From assembly GCF_006717045.1 (NCBI RefSeq), contig NZ_VFPH01000001.1:1922001-1986000 (forward strand): a stretch of DNA of 64,000 bases, written 5' to 3'. Below the pieces are notes generated by a model, which worked only from the letters and a program-made list of their open reading frames with translations, was not told the origin of the DNA and did no database searches. Below, piece after piece: positions 56,921 to 64,000 of the stretch (positions are counted from its first letter, which is position 1; every line of letters starts with the position of its first letter). The position numbers and the translations under genes are program-made. The DNA comes from Pseudonocardia cypriaca (GTDB lineage Bacteria > Actinomycetota > Actinomycetes > Mycobacteriales > Pseudonocardiaceae).

Positions 56921-59515
56921 TCACCCCGGCGCCGGCTCGGGCGTGGACGTCGGCTCCGGCGCGGGCGTCGGCGCGGGCGTCGGCCCGGCGGGCGGCGGCT
57001 CCGCCGAGCCCGTGCCCGCACGGCCGGTGTCCGCCTCGGTTCCACCGCCGGTCGACGGTGCGTCCTCCAGCGGCGTCGGCGGTGCGGAGGAGGCCCCGCC
57101 CGGCGACGCCGGGCCGGGCGACGGGGCGGGCGTGCCGGACGTCGCGGCGCCGCCGCCGGAGGTGTCCTCGGCGGGCTCGGCCGCGCCGCTGGTGATCGCC
57201 GGAGCGGGCTGCCCCGGCTGCGGCGCTGGCGGCGTGAGCGGGCCCTGGTCCTTCTCGATGACCTGCAGGATCTGCCTCTCGAACCCGTCGAGCCGGGACT
57301 GGATCTCCGACAGCGGGACGTCGGGTATCTGCGCGCCGAACGCCTCGATCTGCTCCCACAGCGCGGTCAGCTCGGCCATCGCGGCGTCGCTGAGCGGCCC
57401 GTCCAGGGTGACGAACAGCTGGACGGCGAGCGCGTAGGTGAGGCAGTTGACGCAGTCGTAGTTGACGGCCGCCGCGATGTTCTGCGGGGCGGCGACGTGG
57501 TTCTCCCCGACGACCAGCACGACCTGGAACCCGACGGCGACCGCGGCGCAGCCCGTGCAGCTGGCGAACGCGTACGCCTCGTTCCGGTTCAGGGCCGGCA
57601 CGTCGCCCTCCACCCACACCAGCGCGAACGCGACGTCGTAGGCGACCGTGCCATCGGTCGTGTTCGCGGCCAGCGCCTGGTTGTCCCCCTCGTCGGGCTG
57701 CAGCGGCCGGTCGAACGGGAACACCCACGGGTGAGCGGGCGGGGTCGCCCCGTCGCCGGGGGCGGTACCCGTGCCGGGCGTTGCCGGGTCGGCGACGGCG
57801 TCGCCTGCCACCGCGTCGCCTGCCACCGCGTCGCCTGCCACCGCGTCGCCTGCTACCGGGCCGCCTGCTACTGGGCCGCCTGCCGCCGCTCCGGAGCCGC
57901 CAGCGGTCGTGTCGTACCCGCGCGGCACGAGGACCAGCGCGAGCGCGGGTTCCTCGCGGGTCGGCCGTGCGCCGCCGTCGGGCCACGCGCTGACCATCCG
58001 CCCGTGCTGGCCCTCGACGAGACCGGCGGGCGGGGCGCCGGCGCGGGGCAGACCGGAGGTCGCCGCAGACACGGCCTGGACCAGCGTGCCGCCCTCGTAG
58101 GGCTGCACGGGCCGGTATGCGTCGGCGCGCGGCCACCAGGCGTACGCCAAACCGGCGACGACGGCGACGGCGACGAGTCCCGCAAGCCCACGCCGGAGCG
58201 GCTTCCCCCTGGTCCGGCGCCAGGTCGCCGTGAGAACGCGGTGCACCAGGCGGGCCAGCACCACGCCGAGCGCGAGGACCGGGAACGCGAGTGCGACCAC
58301 GGCCAGCACCCTCGCCGCGACCTCGAGCACGTCGCCGTCCAACCGGGCGCGGTCGATCAGGGCCGTCTGCTTCCCGAGGCTCGCCCATGCGGTGCCGAGG
58401 AGCCGGGGGAGGGTGATGACGATGATGAAGAGGGAGAACGCGAGTACGGGCACGACCAGCAGCACCCAGGCCGCCACGACGGTGCGCGCCCACGGCTTCA
58501 GCACCCTGCTCTCGGGGTGGCGCCACCGCCAGGGGAGCAGGCCGCGCAGCGTCGGTCCGATCCGCTGGAACAGGTCCGGCACGCCGGTGAGGTCGGCCAG
58601 GACGTGGTAGCCGTCGAACCGCACCAGCGGGAGGAGCTGCCGGACCATCTGCAGGATCTGCGTGGCCACGACCAGCAGCAGCGCGTGGTAGCCGGTCGTC
58701 CACCAGACGCCGGTGACGGCGACGGCGACGATCGCGTTGAAGTACAGACCGCCCAGGTCGGTCCGGATGCGGCCGCCCTTGCCGAGCCGGTAGGAGTCGG
58801 TCACGTCGGTGTAGAACGCAGGCCAGACGAGGTAGACGCCCGCGCCCATCGCCCCGGGCGTCGCGCCGCCGCGGCGCGCCGCTGCCGCGTGGCCGAACTC
58901 GTGGAAACCGGCGGAGAGCACGGTGACCGCGAAGACGAGGAGCAGCAGGCCCGGCTTCTCGAAGGCCTGGTACGTGGCGTGGGCGAGGCCCTCCTCCACC
59001 AGCACCCACCAGCAGATGCCGAGGAACGCTGCGAGCACCACCGCGACCACGAGCGGGTGGAACAAGCGGGCGAACGGGTCGGTCAGGCGCCGGGTGCGCT
59101 CCGGATCGGTGACGGCGTACCGGAACCGCAGGCCCAGCAGGGGATCGGACTTGCGCACCTCCGGCTGGGACCCGTCCGGCCGGACCAGCAGGCCGGCCGG
59201 ACGCAGCCGCCCGTCGAGCAGGGTGCGGACGTTGTCCGCGGTGACGGTCCGTCCGTAGCCCTCGCTGACCCGGGCCGCCACCTCGTCGACGGTCCGCGTC
59301 CCGTCGATGTGGGACAGGACGAGGTGGAGCAGCGGCGTGAGCTGGATGACCTGGCCGTCGCCGCGGCGGACCAGCGCGGGTGGCTCGCGGTAGCCGGATC
59401 CCACCGCTTCGCCGAGGAGCTGCACGCCCTCGGCGAGGCGGAGGATCTCGGGACCGGGCGACCGGACGTCGCCGGGCCCGGGCGGGGTGGAGGGCAGCAC
59501 GGTCATGCGTGCCAC
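56921..59515 (-). CDS. PqqD-like/M50 (site-2 protease-type) membrane metallopeptidase
   Basis: 864 aa. Residues about 28-110 resemble PqqD/RRE-type domains (LTPLLHLVLSHIDGTRTVDE, DNVRTLLDGRLRPAGLL). TM helices follow, with the M50 zinc site HEFGH (205-209) and the third ligand in LVRFDGYHVLADL (Asp301). After a further TM (GLAGLVAVAVVAGLAYAWW) there is a long external region with AGDAV repeats, two CxxC pairs (CTGC and CVNC) and a Pro/Thr/Ala-rich tail. Similar proteins are annotated as putative peptide zinc metalloproteases. GTG 59515 (ATG 59506 possible). Six bases after the repeat-protein gene, its likely substrate or partner. Confidence 0.85.
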   Translation of the reverse strand: MARMTVLPSTPPGPGDVRSPGPEILRLAEGVQLLGEAVGSGYREPPALVRRGDGQVIQLTPLLHLVLSHIDGTRTVDEVAARVSEGYGRTVTADNVRTLLDGRLRPAGLLVRPDGSQPEVRKSDPLLGLRFRYAVTDPERTRRLTDPFARLFHPLVVAVVLAAFLGICWWVLVEEGLAHATYQAFEKPGLLLLVFAVTVLSAGFHEFGHAAAARRGGATPGAMGAGVYLVWPAFYTDVTDSYRLGKGGRIRTDLGGLYFNAIVAVAVTGVWWTTGYHALLLVVATQILQMVRQLLPLVRFDGYHVLADLTGVPDLFQRIGPTLRGLLPWRWRHPESRVLKPWARTVVAAWVLLVVPVLAFSLFIIVITLPRLLGTAWASLGKQTALIDRARLDGDVLEVAARVLAVVALAFPVLALGVVLARLVHRVLTATWRRTRGKPLRRGLAGLVAVAVVAGLAYAWWPRADAYRPVQPYEGGTLVQAVSAATSGLPRAGAPPAGLVEGQHGRMVSAWPDGGARPTREEPALALVLVPRGYDTTAGGSGAAAGGPVAGGPVAGDAVAGDAVAGDAVAGDAVADPATPGTGTAPGDGATPPAHPWVFPFDRPLQPDEGDNQALAANTTDGTVAYDVAFALVWVEGDVPALNRNEAYAFASCTGCAAVAVGFQVVLVVGENHVAAPQNIAAAVNYDCVNCLTYALAVQLFVTLDGPLSDAAMAELTALWEQIEAFGAQIPDVPLSEIQSRLDGFERQILQVIEKDQGPLTPPAPQPGQPAPAITSGAAEPAEDTSGGGAATSGTPAPSPGPASPGGASSAPPTPLEDAPSTGGGTEADTGRAGTGSAEPPPAGPTPAPTPAPEPTSTPEPAPG
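57795..57884. repeat. Six 15-bp tandem repeats coding AGDAV units in the M50 gene
   Basis: ACCGCGTCGCCTGCC-type units: four nearly identical and two diverged (AGGPV). The repeat number is likely to vary between strains and changes the length of the external linker only in steps of five residues. Confidence 0.9.
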
Positions 59516-59520
59516 CGCAC

Positions 59521-60261
59521 CTACTGCTCGATGCCGGACTGCTGGTCCGAGGTCGCCTCGGCCGAACCCTCGATGGACTGGTTGATGATCGCGTCCTGCT
59601 GCGAGACCGCGACCGCCTCGCTGCTGTCCGACCCGATGTTCGCCGCCACCGCGGCGTCGATCGGGGCGGCAACGTTGGCGTTGGCGGCCACGGCACCGTT
59701 GATCGGTGCCGCCACGTCGGCGTCGGCGTCGACGTTGACATCGACGTTCAGCAGGTCACCGTCGAGTGCCCCGCTCGCCGCATCCGTGGTGCTGCCGACG
59801 GTGCTGCCGACCGCACCGGCTGTGCCGTCCGTGCCGTCCGTGCCGTCCGTTGTCGGCGAGGTGCTGCCGTCCGTCCCGGTGTCCGTTCCCGCCGGGGCGG
59901 TGCCGGCCGACGCGGCACCGTCGTCGACCACGTCGTTGCCCTGGTCGATCGCGCTGTCCTGGGCGGCGTGCGCCGTGGCGTCGGCGTCGATGCCCTGCGT
60001 GATCAGGGCGCCCTGGTCGCTGAGGGCCTGGGCGGTCGACCCGGTGGACAGCACGTTGGCGCCCACGGCGGCGTCGATCGGGGCGGCGACGTTCGCGTTC
60101 GCGGCGACCGCGAGGTCGATCGGCGCGGCGGCGTCGATCGCCAGGTCGATGTCCGCGTTGAGGTCGAGGATCGAGACGACCTCCTTGTCGGGAACCGCCG
60201 TTGCGGCCTGAGCCTCCAGTTCCTCCCCCGACAGGCCCGCCTGCTGCTGCGGGTCGCTCAT
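59521..60261 (-). CDS. Ala/Asn/Asp-rich protein with two internal repeats; candidate substrate of the M50 protein
   Basis: 246 aa, no signal peptide or TM. An acidic N-terminus (LSGEELEAQAATAVPDKEVV) leads to module 1 (about 33-110: VAANANVAAPIDAAVGANVL, QALSDQGALITQGID), a Thr/Gly/Asp linker with DGTDGTDGT, and module 2 (about 170-246: VAANANVAAPIDAAVAANI, AVSQQDAIINQSIEG). The two modules are clear duplicates. ATG 60261 with GGAGG six bases upstream. It is followed after six bases by the PqqD-M50 protease gene. I do not know a function; the LSGEELEA-like N-terminus resembles leader regions of modified peptides, which is only suggestive. Confidence 0.8.
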   Translation of the reverse strand: MSDPQQQAGLSGEELEAQAATAVPDKEVVSILDLNADIDLAIDAAAPIDLAVAANANVAAPIDAAVGANVLSTGSTAQALSDQGALITQGIDADATAHAAQDSAIDQGNDVVDDGAASAGTAPAGTDTGTDGSTSPTTDGTDGTDGTAGAVGSTVGSTTDAASGALDGDLLNVDVNVDADADVAAPINGAVAANANVAAPIDAAVAANIGSDSSEAVAVSQQDAIINQSIEGSAEATSDQQSGIEQ

Positions 60262-60374
60262 CTCGAACCTCCGTTTCGACTGCGTCGTACGTGCGGATCT
60301 TGATGGTCGCGCTCCGTAGTCGGCTACCCATCGGCTCGAGGGCCAAAACCGCGCCTCCTGGCAGCGGGGTCCGC

Positions 60375-61319
60375 TCAGACGGGCGGTGTGAGCCGTTGGG
60401 CCTCGGTGACCGGGTCCTCGGCCAGCACCGTCGCGCCGACGGCGTCGGCCACGGCCGTGGTGGCGCCTGCCCCGGCCAGCCGGAGCGAGGCGTGTCGCGT
60501 GAGGGCAGCGAGGTCCGGAACCGAGTGCTGGAACCGGTCGGCGTCGACGGCGGCGAGGACCACGATCTCGGGTCGCTTCTCCTCGACCGTCCGGCCGAGA
60601 TCCGCGAGGGGGGTGTCGGCGCCGAGGTAGACGATCCGCCACCCGTTCCGGTGCAGGACGATGCCGAAGGCCATGAGCGGTAGGTCGTGCTGCTCGCCGG
60701 GCGGGCAGGCGAGCACGGCACACGGCCCCCGTCCCTGGCCCCAGCCGCGGGCGAGGCCCGCCAGTCGCGCCCTGAGCACGTTGCTCGCGAAGTGCTCCGT
60801 GGCCACGCCGATCTCGTTCATCGCCCACCGCGCACCGAGCTCGTGCAGGTACGGCAGGAGCAGTTCCCGCAGAGCTGTCTCCACGCTGAAGTCGGCGAAC
60901 AGGCGGTCCAACACGGCCTCGGCGGCCGGTTCGTCGAAGGCGTCGAGTGCGCGACGCAGATCCGCGGCCAGAGGCGCGAGCCCCCGGTCGGTCGCCGGAG
61001 CCGATGCCTGGGCCCGGTCCGGCGCGGTTCCCCCCGGGCGCTCGACCCACAGCGGCTCCGGCGCCCCGACCGTTCCATCGTCCTCGGCCAGGGCGGCGCG
61101 GGCGGCCTCGGCGGCGGCCAGCCCGCGAGCGAGGTGGGACTGCATCCGGCGAACCCGCTGCTCGTCGGCTGCGGTGTACAAGCGGAACCCGCCTGACGAG
61201 CGGACCGGCTCGAGCAGGCCGTACCGACGCTCCCACGCGCGCAGGACGTCCTGGCTCACCCCGAGCCGACGCGCGAGCTCGCCGATGCGCAGGAGCGCTC
61301 GATCATCCCCGGCCACCAT
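60375..61319 (-). CDS. CarH/LitR-like adenosylcobalamin-binding MerR photoreceptor regulator
   Basis: 314 aa. MerR helix-turn-helix (LLRIGELARRLGVSQDVLRA, WERRYGLLEPVRSSGGFRLY), a helical bundle with the CarH light-sensing signature W-x9-E-H (Trp165, Glu175-His176), and a Rossmann B12-binding domain with CPPGEQHDLPLMAFG, where His211 is the expected lower axial ligand. By analogy AdoCbl drives tetramerisation and repression in the dark and light breaks the Co-C bond. ATG 61319 has no Shine-Dalgarno; a promoter-like motif ends 8 bases upstream, so the mRNA may be leaderless. An ECF sigma gene lies upstream, as for litS/litR in Streptomyces. Confidence 0.9.
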   Translation of the reverse strand: MVAGDDRALLRIGELARRLGVSQDVLRAWERRYGLLEPVRSSGGFRLYTAADEQRVRRMQSHLARGLAAAEAARAALAEDDGTVGAPEPLWVERPGGTAPDRAQASAPATDRGLAPLAADLRRALDAFDEPAAEAVLDRLFADFSVETALRELLLPYLHELGARWAMNEIGVATEHFASNVLRARLAGLARGWGQGRGPCAVLACPPGEQHDLPLMAFGIVLHRNGWRIVYLGADTPLADLGRTVEEKRPEIVVLAAVDADRFQHSVPDLAALTRHASLRLAGAGATTAVADAVGATVLAEDPVTEAQRLTPPV

Positions 61320-61327
61320 GGGGAGAC

Positions 61328-61355
61328 TATACAAACCTTGTACGAACATTTGACG
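61328..61355 (-). promoter_or_regulatory. carH promoter with TACAAACCTTGTA dyad
   Basis: Minus-strand reading starts CGTCAAATG and ends GGTTTGTATA; the dyad TACAA-ACC-TTGTA is at 61330-61342. 19 of 28 bases match 63075-63102 upstream of the DUF4397 gene. It is a candidate ECF-type promoter overlapped by a CarH operator. Confidence 0.65.
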
Positions 61356-61495
61356 TAACCGCCAGTTGTGTCGCATCGGCTGGACAGACCTCGGACAGAG
61401 GTGGGGCAGGTGAAGGTGACGGACGTTCGGCGTGGTCGACGTGGCGCGCTGGTGGGTCTGTTCGCGCTCCACCGGGCGGTCCGGCTGCCGACCGC

Positions 61496-62119
61496 TCAGC
61501 GGTAGGACGCCACACCGTCGAGCTCCCACCGTCGCCGCAGCCGCTCCAGCCCTCGCCGGAGATGACTCTTCACCGTGCCGAGGGGCAGCCCCGTCGCCTC
61601 GGAGATCTGCTGGTGGGTCAGATCGGCGAAGAACGCCAACCGCACCACGGCCCGCTGCTGGCTGGGCAGCCGTTCGATCTCGTGCGCGACCACCACCGAA
61701 TCGACGACGTCGGCGGGCGGGTCACCCACGACCCGCGGCTCGGCGACGCGTCCGGCGCGATCGGCCAGATCGCGGTCGCGGGCACGGGCGGCGAACCGGT
61801 CGGCGATCTGGCGGCGCGTGATCCCCACCAGCCAACCCCCGAGGGAACCGCGGCGGGGGTCGAGCCCCGCGCGCCCCCGCCACGCCCGGACGAACACCTG
61901 CTGCGTGACGTCCTCGGCGTCGTGGTGAGCACCGAGCGACCGCAGTGCCATTGCGTACACCAGCCGCGCGTGGCGGTCGTAGGCCTCCTCGAGCGCGCCG
62001 CCCTCGCCGAGGCGGAACCGGCGGGCCAGCTCGTCGCCCGACGAGCTGTCGGGTTCACCGACGCGCGGCAGCGGCACGACCGCACGCGGCTCGGCTACCA
62101 GCCGAAGGTCGGTCGTCAT
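61496..62119 (-). CDS. ECF-type RNA polymerase sigma factor (LitS-like position)
   Basis: 207 aa. Region 2: LEEAYDRHARLVYAMALRSL, HDAEDVTQQVFVRAWRGRAG. Region 4: LPSQQRAVVRLAFFADLTHQ, QISEATGLPLGTVKSHLRRG. It groups with SigK-like ECF factors by appearance. ATG 62119 or, with a better G-rich upstream site, GTG 62134 (five residues longer). No anti-sigma gene is adjacent; instead the CarH-like gene follows on the same strand, which suggests light control like the Streptomyces LitR-LitS pair. Confidence 0.9.
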   Translation of the reverse strand: MTTDLRLVAEPRAVVPLPRVGEPDSSSGDELARRFRLGEGGALEEAYDRHARLVYAMALRSLGAHHDAEDVTQQVFVRAWRGRAGLDPRRGSLGGWLVGITRRQIADRFAARARDRDLADRAGRVAEPRVVGDPPADVVDSVVVAHEIERLPSQQRAVVRLAFFADLTHQQISEATGLPLGTVKSHLRRGLERLRRRWELDGVASYR

Positions 62120-62216
62120 CTCTTCGCACTGCACTGCAGTGCCCCCATCCTGTCGCCCGCGGACGGGCTCGGCGGTCACGACGGCGTCGTTCCTGGCGCG
62201 GGTGGCGCCGCCACGG

Positions 62217-62246
62217 CGGCCGGAGCGCTGTTACGCGCTCCGGCCG
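62217..62246. terminator. Strong stem-loop after the DUF4397 gene
   Basis: CGGCCGGAGCGC, loop TGTTAC, GCGCTCCGGCCG: a perfect 12-bp GC stem 77 bases downstream of the DUF4397 stop. No T-run, as usual in actinomycete terminators. It separates DUF4397 transcription from the sigma gene. Confidence 0.75.
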
Positions 62247-62322
62247 GCCGCGGCACCGCCACGGCGAGCGACAGCCCGAGTCGGGTGATCGGCGCGATCG
62301 GCACCGCACGGGCACTCACGAC

Positions 62323-63012
62323 TCAGCCGGTGGGGTTGTGCAGGCCGTCGACCGTGACCGCCACCAGGCTCAGGTTCTTGGCGTCGAGGGAACCGATGGC
62401 GTGGACGAAGGTCGCGGTGCCTTCCTTCAGTTCGAGGTCGGCCGGGCCGATGACCGGCTCGGTGGTGCCGGCCGCCGCGACCGCCGCGGAGACCGTGCCG
62501 GCCGGGACCTGGAGGGCCTTCTCGCCGGGGTTGGCCAGGCCGCTGATGACCGGGCTACCGCCGGCCAGCACGTCGACGGCGGGCGCGGCCGCGGTGTGGC
62601 GGACGACGAGCCGTGCCTGTCCCGCGGGAACCTGCGAGACGTCGTTGACGAACGGCGTGACCGTGGGCTGTCCGGCCTCGGTCAGGTGGGCGACCAGCGT
62701 GACGTTGCCGCCCCCTGGCACTTCCTGGGTTGCCGACAGCAGGGGCTGGCCCGAGCCGTCGGCGGCGTCGGCCGGGAAGAGGGCGACGTCGTGGGGGCCG
62801 CTCGGCACGTCCACCGGGCCCGCGGGGGAGCCCGGCTGGAAGTCGTCGAGGAGCCGCGCCCCGTCGACGTAGACGTCGACGGGCGTGTCCGGGATGCCGT
62901 GCACGACGTACACGGCGGCGGTCTCCTGTGCGGTGGCGGGGGCGGAGACCCCCAAGGTCGTGGCAGCGGCGGCGAGTACTCCGCCGAGGGCCAGGGTCAG
63001 ACGGCGCATCAT
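62323..63012 (-). CDS. Secreted DUF4397-domain protein
   Basis: 229 aa. Sec signal peptide (RRLTLALGGVLAAAATTLGV, cleavage near ATA-QE), then two Ig-like DUF4397 units: VYVVHGIPDTPVDVYVDGAR, VDVPSGPHDVALFPADAADG and VTLVAHLTEAGQPTV, VPAGQARLVVRHTAAAPAVD. These occur in secreted surface proteins of unknown function. ATG 63012 (next codon also ATG) after GGAAGGA. Its promoter motif at 63075-63102 resembles the carH promoter, suggesting membership of the same regulon. Confidence 0.88.
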   Translation of the reverse strand: MMRRLTLALGGVLAAAATTLGVSAPATAQETAAVYVVHGIPDTPVDVYVDGARLLDDFQPGSPAGPVDVPSGPHDVALFPADAADGSGQPLLSATQEVPGGGNVTLVAHLTEAGQPTVTPFVNDVSQVPAGQARLVVRHTAAAPAVDVLAGGSPVISGLANPGEKALQVPAGTVSAAVAAAGTTEPVIGPADLELKEGTATFVHAIGSLDAKNLSLVAVTVDGLHNPTG

Positions 63013-63074
63013 GCGTCCTTCCGTATCTGTGTCGGTCCTTCGAACTGCACTACCGCGAGACCGACGGCTGCGGA

Positions 63075-63102
63075 TGCACAATCCTTGCACAGATCTTGGA
63101 CG
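63075..63102 (-). promoter_or_regulatory. DUF4397 promoter resembling the carH promoter
   Basis: On the minus strand it begins CGTCCAAGATC and ends GCAAGGATTGTGCA, aligning without gaps to 61328-61355 (19/28 identical, with CGTC, AAGG and TTG conserved). 62 bases separate it from the start codon. Confidence 0.6.
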
Positions 63103-63199
63103 AACACTGGACAGGGGCAGTTGGAGTCGGGTGCAGCGGGGTGCGCGCGCGTCGCGACGGACGATCATCGAGAGGCGGCCGGCTGTAGCGTGATCGGCA

Positions 63200-64000
63200 A
63201 TGACAGTTCTCGTCGTCGGCGGCAGCGGTCTCCTCGGCCAGGAGGTCGCCCGGCAGGCGACGGCGGCGGGGTGCCAGGTCGCCGCGACGTACCTGACGCG
63301 ACCGGTCGGCGTGGGCGGCGCTGCGGAGTACGCGGTGGACATCCGGGACCGCGTGCAGGTTGCCGACCTGGTGGCTGCGATCAGGCCGAGCTGGGTGATC
63401 AACGCCGCGTACCGGCAGGCCGATTGGGCGAGCACCGCTGACGGTGCGGTGCACGTGGCGGTCGCTGCGGCCTCGGTGGCCGCGCGACTCGTTCACGTCT
63501 CCAGTGATGCCGTGTTCTCCGGTGCTGCGATCCGCTACGGCGAGTCGTCGAGGCCTGACCCGACCACGCCCTACGGCGCTGCCAAGGCCGCCGCCGAGAC
63601 CGCGATCGCGGCCATCAGCCCGAACGCGGTGATCGCCCGCACCTCCTTGATCATCGGCGGCGGTGGCTCCGTCCACGAGCGGCGCGTACACGCCCTGGCC
63701 GCCGGGCAGACCACGGGTTTCCTGTTCACCGACGACATACGCTGCCCCGTCCACGTCGCCGACCTGGCCGCAGCACTTCTGGAACTCGCTTCATCCGACC
63801 ACGCCGGCATCCACCACCTCGCCGGAACCGACGCGGTGAGCCGCTACGAACTGGGGGTGCTGATCGCTCGCCGGGACGGTCTCGACGCCGCCGCGTTGCC
63901 CTCCGGCCGGCGAGCGGATGCCAACTTGCCCGGTCCGATGGACGTACGGCTCGAGTGCAGGATCACCCAGCAGCGCTTACGCACCGAGCTGCGCGGCGCC
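63200..64000 (+). CDS. RmlD-like sugar-nucleotide reductase (3' end cut by window edge)
   Basis: 267 residues visible and still open at the edge. Extended SDR fold of the dTDP-4-dehydrorhamnose reductase type: TVLVVGGSGLLGQEVARQA (NAD(P) loop), VINAAYRQADWA, RLVHVSSDAVFSG, the catalytic TPYGAAKAAAE (Tyr-x3-Lys) and DDIRCPVHVADLAAALLEL. It would reduce a 4-keto-sugar nucleotide, or belong to the related atypical SDRs. ATG 63200, divergent from the DUF4397 gene. No rhamnose-pathway partners are visible, so RmlD activity is not certain. Confidence 0.88.
   Translation, partial: MTVLVVGGSGLLGQEVARQATAAGCQVAATYLTRPVGVGGAAEYAVDIRDRVQVADLVAAIRPSWVINAAYRQADWASTADGAVHVAVAAASVAARLVHVSSDAVFSGAAIRYGESSRPDPTTPYGAAKAAAETAIAAISPNAVIARTSLIIGGGGSVHERRVHALAAGQTTGFLFTDDIRCPVHVADLAAALLELASSDHAGIHHLAGTDAVSRYELGVLIARRDGLDAAALPSGRRADANLPGPMDVRLECRITQQRLRTELRGA

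Noticed and set aside
62131..62142. GCACTGCAGTGC palindrome at the sigma-factor start as operator
   Set aside because: Short, overlaps the possible start region, and has no second copy in the window.
1..64000. tRNA, rRNA or insertion sequences
   Set aside because: None was recognised on either strand; no transposase-like protein is encoded.

Overview
The window is very GC-rich DNA with dense, strongly codon-biased genes, frequent GTG starts and many stop/start overlaps (GTGA, ATGA, TGATG). A SsgA-like protein, a DUF5709 protein, F420-type flavoproteins, SURF1, two actinobacterial-type cobalamin riboswitches and an AdoCbl-MerR/ECF-sigma pair point to a filamentous actinomycete, probably Pseudonocardiales (Pseudonocardia-like). 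That assignment is inference from gene content; no rRNA or housekeeping marker is present. No tRNA, rRNA, CRISPR array, prophage or insertion sequence was seen.

Layout. 1-9.4 kb: AraC regulator (cut by the left edge), a small methyltransferase, a LuxR/DesK-type two-component pair, a flavodoxin-like oxidoreductase, two DUF1990-type proteins around a small membrane protein, DUF5709 and SsgA-like proteins, a lipoprotein, an acyl-CoA synthetase and a Cys-rich small protein. 9.4-39.3 kb: a large cobalamin region holding cobD, cobQ, a ChlI/ChlD-type cobaltochelatase subunit, cobO, cobB, cobM, cobL (CbiE-CbiT), a CbiG-CobJ fusion, cobH, cbiX, a CysG-like cobA, cobN, cobI and a BluB-CobT fusion. Unrelated genes are interspersed: SURF1, GNAT, aldo/keto reductase, patatin, FAD monooxygenase/TetR, a broken Doc toxin module, MerR with a broken aldo/keto reductase, a cyclodeaminase and an MMPL transporter. 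Two cobalamin riboswitches precede cobH and cobN. 39.3-56.9 kb: DUF998, DsbA-like, NhaA, a DoxX/MarR/DUF385 set with a shared promoter motif, DNA polymerase IV, a phosphopantetheinyl transferase, a rifampin monooxygenase with a rifamycin-associated element, MFS transporters, methyltransferases, hydrolase and flavoprotein genes. 56.9-63.0 kb: a PqqD/M50 membrane protease, a repetitive Ala/Asn/Asp-rich protein, a CarH/LitR-type B12 photoreceptor, an ECF sigma factor and a secreted DUF4397 protein, all on the minus strand. An RmlD-like reductase runs off the right edge.

How it works together. The cobalamin genes cover most of the route from uroporphyrinogen III to adenosylcobyric acid/cobinamide phosphate plus lower-ligand synthesis and activation. 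The route mixes features of the aerobic pathway (CobN-type chelatase) and the anaerobic pathway (CbiG, CbiX). cobK/cbiJ, cobG, cobF, cobS/cobV and cobU/cobP are not in the window. Adenosylcobalamin is also the expected chromophore of the CarH/LitR-like regulator at 60.4 kb.

The most unusual structure is a 55-57 bp double-hairpin palindrome present four times. Every copy lies in frame inside a cobalamin gene: C-terminus of CobD, N-terminus of CobL, middle of CobN, N-terminus of BluB-CobT. Two further short repeat families (a GCGAGTCG element and an AAAGCCACTT hairpin) also occur in the region. Recent damage is visible as an 80-bp tandem duplication that frameshifts the MMPL gene and single-base frameshifts in the Doc toxin and one aldo/keto reductase.
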